A stretch of 64,000 nt of DNA. It comes from Ruminococcaceae bacterium UBA4871 (GTDB lineage Bacteria; Bacillota; Clostridia; Oscillospirales; Acutalibacteraceae). The stretch is from NCBI GenBank assembly GCA_002399445.1, contig DHDR01000019.1:207274-271273 (forward strand), in the 5' to 3' direction. Positions 26,655 through 35,483 of this stretch are shown here, piece after piece (positions within the stretch are counted from its first letter, which is position 1; each line of letters opens with the position of its first letter). The translations under genes and the position numbers were made by a program. The notes beneath the pieces were generated by a model. That model was not told the DNA's origin. It made no database searches and saw only the letters and a program-made list of their open reading frames with translations.

Positions 26655-26659
26655 ATAAA

Positions 26660-26735
26660 TGGTGGACCTGAACGGGATCGAACCGTCGACCTCTCGGATG
26701 CGAACCGAACGCTCTCCCAGCTGAGCTACAGGCCC
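26660..26735 (-). tRNA. tRNA-Ala (anticodon CGC)
   Basis: 76 bases with encoded CCA on the minus strand. Acceptor GGGCCTG pairs with CAGGTCC and includes the G3-U70 wobble that is the alanine identity element. The anticodon loop TTCGCAT gives CGC (codon GCG). T-loop is TTCGATC. It faces the other tRNA cluster across the decayed island. Confidence 0.93.
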
Positions 26736-26812
26736 AAATGCAACAGGGATAATTATCTCACAGATACACCAATTTGTCAATATATGAAATTAAAAACTTT
26801 CCCTTGGAAATA

Positions 26813-27640
26813 TCAACAAAAGACAAAACGTTCTATTGCTTTTGCAAGCCCATCATGGTCACAGTCTGCTGTTTTAAAAGAAGCATGCTCACAAACCTTT
26901 CCATCTGCATTCCCCATAGCAACACTTGTTTTCGCCCAATCCAGCATAGAAATATCATTAAGCCCATCCCCAACTGCCATAACAGAATCACGCGGAACAT
27001 TGAGTAACCCCGCAAGAGCTTTCAGTCCTCCGCCTTTTGTTGCCGTGCAATGGGTTACTTCAATAGAATTATTAATAGAATTAGTTATAGAAACTTCAGG
27101 CCATGTTTCAAGCTTCTTCCAACATGTCAAAAAATCATCTGTGTCGTTAAAAATAGAAAAAATTTTTTCAGGACATGATTGCGTACCTGTCAGAAAGTCA
27201 GCAATGTCATCTACAGGTATTCGGGATGCTAAAAAAGTTTTTTCATGTAAAACACTTACGCCATATTTTAAAGGGTCTTGATAACGTGCCTTGCTCGTAT
27301 AGGCTTTCCCATTTATGTAAAGATCCATATACGAACTTTTATAGCTGCTAATTTCTGTAAGAGCGCGGAGTGCTAATTTGCAGCTCATGAGATCCTGATG
27401 CAAAATTTTCTGTTTCATCCGGTCATAAACGACAGCACCGTTGCTGCAGAGATAATAACGGATGCCGTTGATTTTTTCAAGCTGCGGGGGTAACCCTGAA
27501 AACTGTCGTCCCGTAGCAGGAACAACTAAGACACCTGCGTTTATAGCACGCTGTAAAACTTCCTGATTACCTGCAGAAAGTGTATTCTGACTGTTTAAAG
27601 TTGTGCCGTCCATATCAACCGCAAGGATTTTAATGCTCAT
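26813..27640 (-). CDS. Cof-type HAD family hydrolase
   Basis: 275 residues, cytoplasmic sugar-phosphate or nucleotide-type phosphatase with a C2 cap. Motif I is LAVDMDGTTLNS (catalytic Asp near 8), motif II VPATGR, and motif III VMAVGDGLNDISML. The ATG at 27640 follows GGAAAGG; longer open frame upstream overlaps the neighbour and has no site. It overlaps the cysteine hydrolase gene by 11 bp, so it is the last gene of an nth-hydrolase-HAD operon. The substrate cannot be inferred. Confidence 0.92.
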   Translation of the reverse strand: MSIKILAVDMDGTTLNSQNTLSAGNQEVLQRAINAGVLVVPATGRQFSGLPPQLEKINGIRYYLCSNGAVVYDRMKQKILHQDLMSCKLALRALTEISSYKSSYMDLYINGKAYTSKARYQDPLKYGVSVLHEKTFLASRIPVDDIADFLTGTQSCPEKIFSIFNDTDDFLTCWKKLETWPEVSITNSINNSIEVTHCTATKGGGLKALAGLLNVPRDSVMAVGDGLNDISMLDWAKTSVAMGNADGKVCEHASFKTADCDHDGLAKAIERFVFC

Positions 27641-28166
27641 GTTTTTTCCTTTCCACCCGTATTTGTAATCCTTCCATGCAGCGAAGTGCCTCCTCATTCT
27701 GCTGACTGTCAGTGCAGGAAGTGCATTCTGCATCCACGCTGACAGCCGCTTCCGGCAATGCTGTCTTTACAATCACCGCATTGGAAAGCACGCAGATATT
27801 GCTGGCAAGCCCACACAGCTCAACACTGCCATACTGATGATTTTGCAAAAATGGAACCAAGTCAAGACAGCCAAAACAAGGCTTTTCAAAACGGCGGCAG
27901 TCTTTTAGCAGTTCCGCCGTTTTCCCGTAAAGTTTCCATCCATTTGTATTTTTAACACAATGTACGATGGGCAGTGCCCTGCCCTCAGTAGTCTGTAAGT
28001 AATTATTATCGTGCGTATCCAATGTATATACAACATCATCGTCAGATGATTGATAAGTTCGTATTTTTCGGCAGATTGGTTCTTCCAACAAACGGGCCTC
28101 TGGAAAACCCAAACTGCCTGTGACAAAATCATTTTGGTAGTCAACAACAATGAAAAGTTTTTTCAT
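27630..28166 (-). CDS. isochorismatase-family cysteine hydrolase (nicotinamidase-like)
   Basis: 178 residues. The catalytic triad is visible as Asp9 (VVDYQNDF), Lys95 (FEKPCFG) and Cys125 (LASNICVLSNA). The metal-site Asp/His pair fits LDTHDNNY (50-56), the pattern of nicotinamidases, which convert nicotinamide to nicotinate. The usual GTxGxxL segment is changed to HCVKNTNGWKL, so the exact substrate is unsure. Its ATG overlaps the nth stop (ATGA), indicating coupling. Confidence 0.88.
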   Translation of the reverse strand: MKKLFIVVDYQNDFVTGSLGFPEARLLEEPICRKIRTYQSSDDDVVYTLDTHDNNYLQTTEGRALPIVHCVKNTNGWKLYGKTAELLKDCRRFEKPCFGCLDLVPFLQNHQYGSVELCGLASNICVLSNAVIVKTALPEAAVSVDAECTSCTDSQQNEEALRCMEGLQIRVERKKHEH

Positions 28167-28816
28167 TTTTCAGTACTCCCCTTCTCTTCTGTGGCATATT
28201 TTTTACAAAAGCGATTCATACAGCAGATACGACACTGGGGATTGCGCGCAGTACAAACAGCGCGTCCATGCAGCACCAACCGATGACAAAAATCATTGCT
28301 TTCATCCGGCGGAAGAAGCGACCGGAGCTGATTTTCTACTTTCCTGGGATTCTTTCCCTCCGAAAGTCCTAATCGGCCACAAATACGAATACAATGCGTA
28401 TCTGTGACAACCGCCGGTTTATGAAAGACATCTCCTAAAATGAGGTTCGCTGTTTTGCGGCCAACTCCGGGCAGCCTAAGCAGTTCCTCCATGCTGTCCG
28501 GTATAGCCGAGCCAAAATCATCGCGAATCATCCGGCACATGCCACAAATATCCCGTGCTTTTGTTTGATAAAGCCCACAGGAGTGGATGTACCTGCCGAC
28601 TTCTTCCGGAGTTGCTTCACAAAAAGATTCCAATGTGGGAAATCTGGAAAAGAGTATTGGCGTAACTTTATTGACACGTGCATCCGTACACTGTGCAGAA
28701 AGACGGGTGGCAATCAGGAGCTGCAACGGATCCGAATAAGTTAAGGAACAAAGAGAATCCGGATATTCTTTTTTCAGTGCTTCCACTGCCAAAGCTGTCT
28801 GCTCTTTTGGTGTCAT
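28163..28816 (-). CDS. nth: endonuclease III (DNA glycosylase/AP lyase)
   Basis: 217 residues, base excision repair of oxidised pyrimidines. The helix-hairpin-helix LPGVGRKTAN carries Lys121, and VVTDTHCIRI carries Asp139, matching catalytic Lys and Asp. The Fe-S cluster loop has Cys188, Cys195, Cys198 and Cys204 with exact C-x6-C-x2-C-x5-C spacing. Length is typical. GGCGG precedes the ATG. First of a three-gene operon with the cysteine hydrolase and HAD phosphatase. Confidence 0.97.
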   Translation of the reverse strand: MTPKEQTALAVEALKKEYPDSLCSLTYSDPLQLLIATRLSAQCTDARVNKVTPILFSRFPTLESFCEATPEEVGRYIHSCGLYQTKARDICGMCRMIRDDFGSAIPDSMEELLRLPGVGRKTANLILGDVFHKPAVVTDTHCIRICGRLGLSEGKNPRKVENQLRSLLPPDESNDFCHRLVLHGRAVCTARNPQCRICCMNRFCKKYATEEKGSTEK

Positions 28817-28960
28817 ATCTATAAAACCGCCTTTCTACCTTCTTTTACTCTATTTATTTTACTGCAAATCCGGGAAATAGTAAAGACATCTTTCGCCTTC
28901 AGCAAATCGTTCTGTCTGCAGAAAAGCGACTTCTCTGATGCAGTTTTCTGTTGGTAAGTG

Positions 28961-28989
28961 TTGTTTTTTTAAGGGTCAAACAGTATAAT
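28961..28989 (+). promoter_or_regulatory. sigma-A promoter of glyA
   Basis: TTGTTT (28961-28966), 17-base spacer, TATAAT (28984-28989), about 70 bp before the chosen glyA start. Confidence 0.65.
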
Positions 28990-29059
28990 AAGATAGTATA
29001 GGAATATGCAGCTTATAGAGGTAGAGGAAATAGAAAAAGATAGCAAGGAGTATGCAGAA

Positions 29060-30313
29060 ATGTACAAAGATATGATGGATACGATTGGTTTTGTCAGCAA
29101 ATACGACCCGGAAATCGGAGACGCCATGCAGAAAGAACTTGCACGCCAGCGGCGCAACATCGAGTTGATTGCCTCGGAAAACATCGTGTCACCGGCTGTA
29201 ATGGCAGCCATGGGAAGTGTACTGACCAATAAATATGCAGAAGGTTATCCGGGCAAGCGCTATTACGGCGGCTGCCAGTACGTTGATATTGTGGAGGATG
29301 TTGCCAGAAAGCGTGCCTGCAAGCTGTTTGGTGCTGAGCATGCGAATGTCCAGCCGCACTCCGGCGCACAGGCAAATACTGCCGTATACTTTGCCCTGCT
29401 GAAACCCGGTGACACTGTCATGGGTATGAATCTTGCGGAAGGCGGCCATTTGACGCACGGATCTCCAGTCAACATTTCCGGCAGCTATTTCCATTTTGTT
29501 CCCTACGGTGTGGATGCAAAAACCGGCCGCATCGACTATGACAAGCTGATTGAACAGGCAAAAGAAGTGAAGCCAAAAATGATTGTCGGCGGTGCCAGTG
29601 CTTATCCGCGTATCATTGATTTCCAGAAGTTCCGGGAAGCAGCGGATGCCTGCGGTGCCATTCTGATGATTGACATGGCACACATTGCCGGCCTCGTTGC
29701 CGCAGGACTGCACCCCAATCCGGTCGAATACGCGGACATTGTCACGACAACGACACATAAAACACTGCGCGGCCCGCGCGGCGGGTTAATCCTCTGCAAA
29801 GAAAAATATGCAAAGGCAATCGACAAGGCTATTTTCCCGGGAACGCAGGGCGGCCCTCTGATGCATGTGATTGCAAGTAAAGCCGTCTGCCTTGGGGAAG
29901 CTTTGAAGCCGGAATTCAAAGAATATGAAAAGAGAATCATTGAAAACGCAAAAGCACTCGCCAACGGTTTGCTCAAGCGCGGTGTCAAGCTTGTCTCCGG
30001 CGGAACAGACAACCATCTGATGCTGATCGACCTGACCGGCATGGACCTCACCGGAAAAGACTTGGAAAGCCGCCTAGACAGCATCCGCATTACCGCCAAC
30101 AAAAATACAGTCCCCGGCGAGCAGCGCAGCCCGTTTAAGACTTCCGGCCTGCGTCTTGGCACACCGGCCGTCACAACCCGCGGCATGCAGCCGGAAGACA
30201 TGGATGTTATTGCCGAATGTATTGCTGACACCATCAAAGACTTTGACGGAACCAAAGAGGCTTCCCTTGCAAAAGTAGATGCCCTCTGCAAAAAATATCC
30301 TCTGTACGAATAA
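29060..30313 (+). CDS. glyA: serine hydroxymethyltransferase
   Basis: 417 residues, PLP enzyme converting serine and tetrahydrofolate to glycine and methylene-THF. The PLP lysine is Lys234 in TTTTHKTLRGPRGG; LIASENIVSPAV, the GKRYYGGC motif and the IDMAHIAGL region are all intact. I chose the ATG at 29060, 9 bases after AAGGAG; an upstream frame from 29006 has no site. Local GC is higher than the surroundings, as often for highly expressed genes. It is followed by rarA 80 bp on. Confidence 0.97.
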   Translation: MYKDMMDTIGFVSKYDPEIGDAMQKELARQRRNIELIASENIVSPAVMAAMGSVLTNKYAEGYPGKRYYGGCQYVDIVEDVARKRACKLFGAEHANVQPHSGAQANTAVYFALLKPGDTVMGMNLAEGGHLTHGSPVNISGSYFHFVPYGVDAKTGRIDYDKLIEQAKEVKPKMIVGGASAYPRIIDFQKFREAADACGAILMIDMAHIAGLVAAGLHPNPVEYADIVTTTTHKTLRGPRGGLILCKEKYAKAIDKAIFPGTQGGPLMHVIASKAVCLGEALKPEFKEYEKRIIENAKALANGLLKRGVKLVSGGTDNHLMLIDLTGMDLTGKDLESRLDSIRITANKNTVPGEQRSPFKTSGLRLGTPAVTTRGMQPEDMDVIAECIADTIKDFDGTKEASLAKVDALCKKYPLYE

Positions 30314-30393
30314 TACAAACGCCAAGTTGTATCACATTTTACCGGTACAATCATAACAGGTTCCTTATGTAAGGCGATTCGGAGGATGATTCC

Positions 30394-31668
30394 ATGTCAG
30401 CACCACTTGCAGAGCGTATCCGCCCACAAACACTGGATGAAATTGTCGGACAGCGTCATCTGCTTGCAGAAGGCAGACCTCTGCGGCGGATTATTGAAAG
30501 CGGAGAAATTCCAAATTTAGTTTTTTACGGCCCATCCGGCGTGGGAAAAACCACGCTGGCTTCTATCATTGCGAAGCGTACAAAAAAACAGCTTTACAAG
30601 CTGAACGGGACCTCCGCTACGACTGCGGACATTCGCGCAGTCGTGGGAAAAGTCGGTACACTGGAAGCTGTAAATGGTATTCTTCTGTATCTGGATGAAA
30701 TTCAGTATTTTAATAAGAAGCAGCAGCAGACGCTGCTGGAATTTATTGAAAACGGCGATATTACGCTGATTGCCTCTACAACGGAAAATCCGTACTTTTA
30801 CATTTACAATGCGATTTTAAGCCGTTCGACTGTATTTGAATTTAAAACGGTAGAACCTGACGAGATTATTCCCGCAGTCAAACGGGCATTCCGTATTCTT
30901 TCAAAGGAACGCGGCCTTCCAATCGAGGTGGACGACAATGCACTCCGACGCATCGCCACTGCCTGCGGCGGAGATGTGCGCAAAGCCATCAATGCGGCGG
31001 AGCTCTGCACCTTAGCCGCAGAGGAAAAGGACAATGCCCTGCATATTCCGGAAGCACTGGCGCGTGAATTGACACAAAGCAGTGCCCCGCGCTATGACCG
31101 TGAAGGGGATGAACATTATGACATTGTCTCAGCTTACCAAAAATCCATGCGCGGCTCTGACCCGGATGCAGCACTGTATTATCTCGCCCGTCTGCTTGCG
31201 GCCGGGGATTTGCCCTCGGCCTGCCGGCGGCTGATGGTATGCGCCTGTGAGGATGTCGGCCTTGCTTATCCACAGATTATTCCAATTGTAAAGGCCGCCG
31301 TGGATGCTGCCCAGATGGTTGGTCTGCCAGAAGCACGTATTCCCCTCGCAGATGCTGTGATTCTGGTCAGTCAGGCGCCAAAAAGCAACACCGGAGAGGC
31401 ATCTATTAATGCCGCGATGGCCGATGTACAGGCCGGAAAAATCGGTGCCATTCCTCGTCAGCTTCAAAACAAACACTATGACGGCGACGATGCTGCCCGA
31501 AAAGGTCAATTTTATCAATATCCGCATGCTTTCCCCCACCACTGGGTACAGCAGCAATATCTTCCGGATATTTTGAAAGGAACCGTCTACTATACTCCGG
31601 GGGACAACAAAAATGAGCAATCCTTTGCTGCTTATTGGCAGCACATCAAACATCATAATGAATCATAA
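30394..31668 (+). CDS. rarA: replication-associated recombination protein A (AAA ATPase)
   Basis: 424 residues, MgsA/RarA/WRNIP1 family clamp-loader-like ATPase acting at stalled replication forks. It starts APLAERIRPQTLDEIVGQ, has Walker A YGPSGVGKTT (about 49-58), Walker B LYLDEIQYF, sensor STTENPYF, and the C-terminal tetramerisation region with EARIPLADAVILVSQAPKS. GGAGG precedes the ATG. It is probably cotranscribed with glyA, as no terminator separates them. Confidence 0.96.
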   Translation: MSAPLAERIRPQTLDEIVGQRHLLAEGRPLRRIIESGEIPNLVFYGPSGVGKTTLASIIAKRTKKQLYKLNGTSATTADIRAVVGKVGTLEAVNGILLYLDEIQYFNKKQQQTLLEFIENGDITLIASTTENPYFYIYNAILSRSTVFEFKTVEPDEIIPAVKRAFRILSKERGLPIEVDDNALRRIATACGGDVRKAINAAELCTLAAEEKDNALHIPEALARELTQSSAPRYDREGDEHYDIVSAYQKSMRGSDPDAALYYLARLLAAGDLPSACRRLMVCACEDVGLAYPQIIPIVKAAVDAAQMVGLPEARIPLADAVILVSQAPKSNTGEASINAAMADVQAGKIGAIPRQLQNKHYDGDDAARKGQFYQYPHAFPHHWVQQQYLPDILKGTVYYTPGDNKNEQSFAAYWQHIKHHNES

Positions 31669-31716
31669 GTGTAAATGCAAATGAAACAGCTTTCAGAAAA
31701 GAGGAAAGGATACAGC

Positions 31717-32385
31717 ATGAACAACAAATCGCTTTTCAGTCTGACGTATGGAATGTATGCAATCGGTGTAACAGATGGGAAACGTCCCTCTGCCTGCATT
31801 GTCAATACTGTCACACAGGTTTCAAACCACCCCAATATGCTAACGGTCAGCATGAATCGTAAGAACTACAGCTATGCATGTATCCGCAAAAGCGGTCTGT
31901 TCACCGTCAGTGTCCTCAGCGAAAATACCTCCGGCGCTGCGATTGGCGCGCTTGGTTTTACCTCTGGCCGCAGTGAAAACAAGCTGGAAAATATCCGCTA
32001 CAAAATGCTGCGGGAAGGTGTTCCCGTAATTAAGGAAAACAGCTGCTGCTGGTTCCTCTGCAAAGTGACAGATTCTATGGAAACGCCCACTCACACAGTG
32101 TTTTTAGCAGAAATTTTAGCGGGCAGTGACAAAACCGTCGGCGACCCTATGACTTACGCCTATTATCACAAAGTGATCAAAGGGAATGCGCCTAAAAATG
32201 CGCCCACCTATCAGGAACCCGATCCGGATCTTTCCGGAAATGACGGCGACAGCTTTATCTGCCGTATCTGCAAATATGTTTATTCGGACTCTAGTGTACC
32301 TTTTGAGGAACTTCCCGATGACTGGGTATGTCCGATCTGCGGGGCACCAAAGTCTGCATTTCAGCGGAAAACGCCAAATACCTGA
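31717..32385 (+). CDS. flavin reductase-rubredoxin fusion (high molecular weight rubredoxin type)
   Basis: 222 residues. The N-terminal FMN-binding split-barrel domain (about 1-155) includes LTYGMYAIG and VNTVTQVSNHPNMLTVSMN. After a short linker, the C-terminal rubredoxin domain has Cys182/Cys185 (CRIC) and Cys205/Cys208 (CPICG) for one iron. In Moorella such Hrb proteins pass electrons from NADH to flavodiiron proteins for O2 or NO removal. No flavodiiron gene is in the window. AAAGAGGAAAGGA precedes the ATG at 31717. A terminator follows. Confidence 0.93.
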   Translation: MNNKSLFSLTYGMYAIGVTDGKRPSACIVNTVTQVSNHPNMLTVSMNRKNYSYACIRKSGLFTVSVLSENTSGAAIGALGFTSGRSENKLENIRYKMLREGVPVIKENSCCWFLCKVTDSMETPTHTVFLAEILAGSDKTVGDPMTYAYYHKVIKGNAPKNAPTYQEPDPDLSGNDGDSFICRICKYVYSDSSVPFEELPDDWVCPICGAPKSAFQRKTPNT

Positions 32386-32412
32386 CGAACAAACTATTTT
32401 GAAATAGAAAGA

Positions 32413-32458
32413 AAAGGCCGGCTGAAACAGGTTTTCTGTCCAGTCGGCCTTACTTTTT
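32413..32458 (+). terminator. Rho-independent terminator of the flavin reductase gene
   Basis: AAGGCCG (32414-32420) pairs with CGGCCTT (32445-32451) around a second inner stem, followed by TTTTT at 32454-32458. Confidence 0.82.
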
Positions 32459-32465
32459 GCTAAAT

Positions 32466-32513
32466 AAAAAAGATGCGCCCCGAAAGGCCAAAAGCCATTT
32501 CAAAGCGCATCTT
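32466..32513 (-). terminator. Rho-independent terminator of the flagellin gene
   Basis: AAAAGATGCGC and GCGCATCTTTT form a long stem; the minus strand continues in TTTTTTA. It faces the preceding terminator. Confidence 0.85.
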
Positions 32514-32570
32514 TTTATGCATTTCTGCATAATGTATAGAATTAGTAAAATATTCTTACCATCAGAAGAA

Positions 32571-34187
32571 TTACTGGAGCAGCTGCAGGACCTGAGAAGG
32601 CTGCTGATTTGCCTGTGCCAGCATTGCCTGTGCGGCCTGTGTCAACACGTTGTTCTGCGTGTAATTCATCATCTCAGAAGCCATATCAGTATCGCGGATA
32701 CGGCTGTTTGCACTGGTCAGGTTCTCACTGGTTGTATCGAGGTTGTTAACCGTGTGGTCCAAACGGTTTTCAATAGCACCGAGCTGAGAGCGCTGTTTGG
32801 AAACAGAATCAATTGCATCGTTGATTTTTTTAATGGCTTCGCCTGCACCACTCTGCGTGGTGATGTCGATGTCATTTTTGCCAACTCCCAGCGCGCTTGC
32901 GTGTATATCGTTAATGGAAATTTTCAGCTGATTGTAGTCATTATAGGTATCACCGACCTGCAGGGTCAAACCATTTGCAGAAGAAGACGCTCCCCCAGCC
33001 GGTGTCTTAAATTCAAGACCAGTTGCACTAGCAGGAGTAGTAGTATTGTTAAGTGTCGCTTCATATCCTGTCTTGTCTTTGATTTCAGATACCAAAGCAT
33101 CCAAACTACCGTTGGTATTAGCAACACCGTTTGCAGTAATATCGGCAGGGGCTTTCGCTACAACTGCGTTGATGCCTTTGGCTGTAGCTGCATCCGCAAG
33201 AGTCTGAGTAGAGTAAACGCCAAACTCTTGATTACCAACTGTGAAAGACTGATCAGCAGCTACAGTTGCTGACTGATAAGCATCAGTGCCGCCAGTAGAT
33301 GTCACAGCCGTCCCTGTAGAATCCTGAATAATCTTTGCGCCTTTGGAGCCAAGATCGGCAGACGTCAAGGTAATTGTACCAGCAGTTGCACCATCTGCAA
33401 AAGTACCAAGCTCTTTTGTATCAGCATCATTGTTCAAAATACCCACAAAAGCTGTGCCCAAATCTGCAGCAGCAGCACCACCAGCAGATGCTGTTGCGGT
33501 ACCCACTTTTTTGCCATCTTCATAAATATCTACAGACGATGCAGTATTACTAGCAGAAACTACGTTGAAAGTCTTGTCGATAACTTTGTCGCCAGACTGA
33601 AGTTTAAAAGAATAATCTGTAGTAGCACTTGCAGTAGCAGTACCTGCAGTATTCCCAGTAACTGCCGCTGTCGTAGAAGTCAGTGCCGTAGCCGGATTTG
33701 TAGTCAATGTCAAAGCATCTTTTCCGTCAATTGTCGGGACACCGGCAGTGCCGTTTGTACCCAACGTGCCATCCAACAGATTGATACCATTAAAGTTTGT
33801 GGAATCAGAAATCTGGTCAATCTGGGACTGCAGCTGGGTAACCTCATCGTTGTAGTTGCCGCGCTGGCTGTCCGTATAGGTACCGTTGGAAGCCTTTGTG
33901 GCCAGTTCGGACATACGGTTCAGCATATCATGCACTTCATTCAGAGCACCTTCAGCGGTCTGCGCAAGAGAAATGCCGTCCTGAGAGTTATCGGAAGCTG
34001 CATCCAAATCCTTAATCTGAGCCTTCATATGTTCGCTGATTGCCAGACCTGCCGCGTCATCCGCTGCGGAATTGATTTTGTAGCCAGAAGACAGTTTCTG
34101 CAGGGACTTTGCCACGTTGCTGCTGTTCAGACGCATCTGATGTTCTGCGTTAATTGCCATTGTATTCGTTCTTACGACCATGCTCAT
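32571..34187 (-). CDS. hag: flagellin
   Basis: 538 residues, subunit of the flagellar filament. The conserved N-terminal D0/D1 region (about 1-145) includes INSAADDAAGLAISEHMKAQ and VHDMLNRMSELATKASNGTY. The C-terminal D1/D0 region (about 440-538) includes SQLGAIENRLDHTVNNL and ends LAQANQQPSQVLQLLQ. The middle (about 150-430) is a Thr/Ala/Gly-rich variable region much longer than in the ~300-residue Bacillus flagellin. GGAGG lies 7 bases before the ATG at 34187. A sigma-28-like -10 lies upstream, and it is followed by a terminator, so it is monocistronic. Confidence 0.97.
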   Translation of the reverse strand: MSMVVRTNTMAINAEHQMRLNSSNVAKSLQKLSSGYKINSAADDAAGLAISEHMKAQIKDLDAASDNSQDGISLAQTAEGALNEVHDMLNRMSELATKASNGTYTDSQRGNYNDEVTQLQSQIDQISDSTNFNGINLLDGTLGTNGTAGVPTIDGKDALTLTTNPATALTSTTAAVTGNTAGTATASATTDYSFKLQSGDKVIDKTFNVVSASNTASSVDIYEDGKKVGTATASAGGAAAADLGTAFVGILNNDADTKELGTFADGATAGTITLTSADLGSKGAKIIQDSTGTAVTSTGGTDAYQSATVAADQSFTVGNQEFGVYSTQTLADAATAKGINAVVAKAPADITANGVANTNGSLDALVSEIKDKTGYEATLNNTTTPASATGLEFKTPAGGASSSANGLTLQVGDTYNDYNQLKISINDIHASALGVGKNDIDITTQSGAGEAIKKINDAIDSVSKQRSQLGAIENRLDHTVNNLDTTSENLTSANSRIRDTDMASEMMNYTQNNVLTQAAQAMLAQANQQPSQVLQLLQ

Positions 34188-34370
34188 AACAATACCTCCA
34201 TGTTTCGGCCGGATGCTTCCCTGCATCCATAGGCCATCTTTGAATCATAAGATTTTTAAATTTATTTCAAACCCGATTCAGCCGCGCGCCAGCTGCACCG
34301 AGAATGAAATCAGATGAAGAGCAATCTTCCGCTGCATTATCTCAAGCGGTTATTTAAGATTGTTAATACT

Positions 34371-34399
34371 ATTATCGGGTTTTTTCGCCAAACTTCAAT
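34371..34399 (-). promoter_or_regulatory. possible sigma-28 (SigD/FliA) promoter of flagellin
   Basis: On the minus strand CCGATAAT (34378-34371) matches the sigma-28 -10 consensus. The -35 around 34399-34393 (TGAAGTT) is a weak match to TAAA. The flagellar sigma factor is encoded at 56776-57585. Confidence 0.55.
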
Positions 34400-34496
34400 G
34401 TGCAATTTTACCAAATAGAAGAGGGAATTATTGGGATTATATGATCATTATTTTGTAATTCGGTTAGAGCTATAAACCTCACGGCAGATTTGAAAC
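34400..34496. other. intergenic, no gene seen
   Basis: This is part of the 458-bp gap between the flagellin and PilZ genes. Apart from the two divergent promoters on each side I see no coding sequence, RNA or strong stem-loop. Confidence 0.5.
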
Positions 34497-34525
34497 TTGA
34501 CATTCGTACAATTTTTACTTATAAT
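34497..34525 (+). promoter_or_regulatory. sigma-A promoter of the PilZ gene
   Basis: Perfect TTGACA (34497-34502) and TATAAT (34520-34525) with a 17-base spacer. A second copy of TTTTTACTTATAAT (34527-34540) and a further TATAAT at 34546-34551 follow, giving three -10-like boxes in a row. Confidence 0.8.
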
Positions 34526-34645
34526 TTTTTTACTTATAATTTTTGTATAATTATAAATCTATAATATAAGTTTATAGGATAAGCAAAAGAAATCAATATA
34601 AAATTTCATGCTGCCATGTTGCCCCAAAGGAGGAATCCAAACAGA

Positions 34646-35416
34646 ATGAATGCGCCGCTGTCATCCTATGTAAACTGCCCCTGTGAAATCAAATCAGAAA
34701 AGAATGTCCTGCTGGCCACTGGCCTGCTGGCCGGATTTTACAACAATGAACTTGTTATCCGCGACCAGCGCTGCACGCTGGCTTTGGCCCACTACAACCG
34801 GCCGGTAAAAGTGTATCTGCATGGTGCGGACCTGAGCGGATGTGAACTGATGGGTAAAGTTTATATTTCCACAAATTCTTTTATGCGAATTAAAGATATC
34901 CAGATGCTGACGGGGCGTGAACGCCGCAACTGCTTTCGGCTGGCAGTGGATCTTGAAGGCATTGTTTGCCGCGCCAGTGAAATCTGCCGGGCGCAGAGCA
35001 TCAATCGGCTGCGGGAAATGAATTATTCAAAAGAAGTTGAGAAAATTCATTTGGCAGCGGCTGCAGCCGGACGGGAATTGACCAAAGAAGAATTGGAACA
35101 GCGTGTCCCAAAACCCAAACTGCGCACTCCGCTCTCTTATCCTGCAAAAATTGCAGATTTAGGGGCCGGCGGGCTGAAGCTTATCAGCAAAGAGTCATTC
35201 CGCAGACATGAACGGCTCATTGTTCGTCTGGAACTTCTCAACAAGTCTGCAGAACTTTCCTGCCTGACTGTGCGGGAATCTGCAAAATGTAAAGATTCTC
35301 CGTTCAAAATTGTTGGCTGTAAATTTGAGGATGTGACCAGCCGGCAAAACAATCTTCTCTGTTCTTATCTGCTGCAGGAACAGGGACGGCAGATACGGAA
35401 AAGTAAGCGTGTTTAA
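34646..35416 (+). CDS. PilZ domain protein, flagellar brake-like (YcgR-type)
   Basis: 256 residues, cytoplasmic. An N-terminal YcgR-like beta domain (about 1-85) is followed by a PilZ domain. The c-di-GMP motif RxxxR is Arg94-Arg98 (RRNCFR), and the second motif DLGAGG (171-176) has Gly where the consensus has Ser. A helical, charged insertion of about 50 residues (near 112-160) separates the two, much longer than usual. AAAGGAGG is 13 bases before the ATG at 34646. Position among motility genes suggests c-di-GMP control of flagellar rotation, which is inference. Confidence 0.85.
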   Translation: MNAPLSSYVNCPCEIKSEKNVLLATGLLAGFYNNELVIRDQRCTLALAHYNRPVKVYLHGADLSGCELMGKVYISTNSFMRIKDIQMLTGRERRNCFRLAVDLEGIVCRASEICRAQSINRLREMNYSKEVEKIHLAAAAAGRELTKEELEQRVPKPKLRTPLSYPAKIADLGAGGLKLISKESFRRHERLIVRLELLNKSAELSCLTVRESAKCKDSPFKIVGCKFEDVTSRQNNLLCSYLLQEQGRQIRKSKRV

Positions 35417-35439
35417 TTGGATTTTTCAGCATAAAATAC

Positions 35440-35471
35440 ATAAAAAGGGCTGCTATTCAAGCAGTCCTTTT
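35440..35471. terminator. bidirectional terminator between PilZ and chemoreceptor genes
   Basis: AAAGGGCTGCT pairs with AGCAGTCCTTT, with A- and T-runs on both sides, serving both convergent genes. Confidence 0.85.
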
Positions 35472-35483
35472 GTTTTTCTGTAT

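Noticed and set aside
29602..30354. 250-codon open frame on the minus strand
   Set aside because: Antisense to glyA; caused by high GC codon use.
32457..33272. 271-codon open frame on the plus strand
   Set aside because: Antisense to the flagellin gene; Cys-rich, compositional, no start site.
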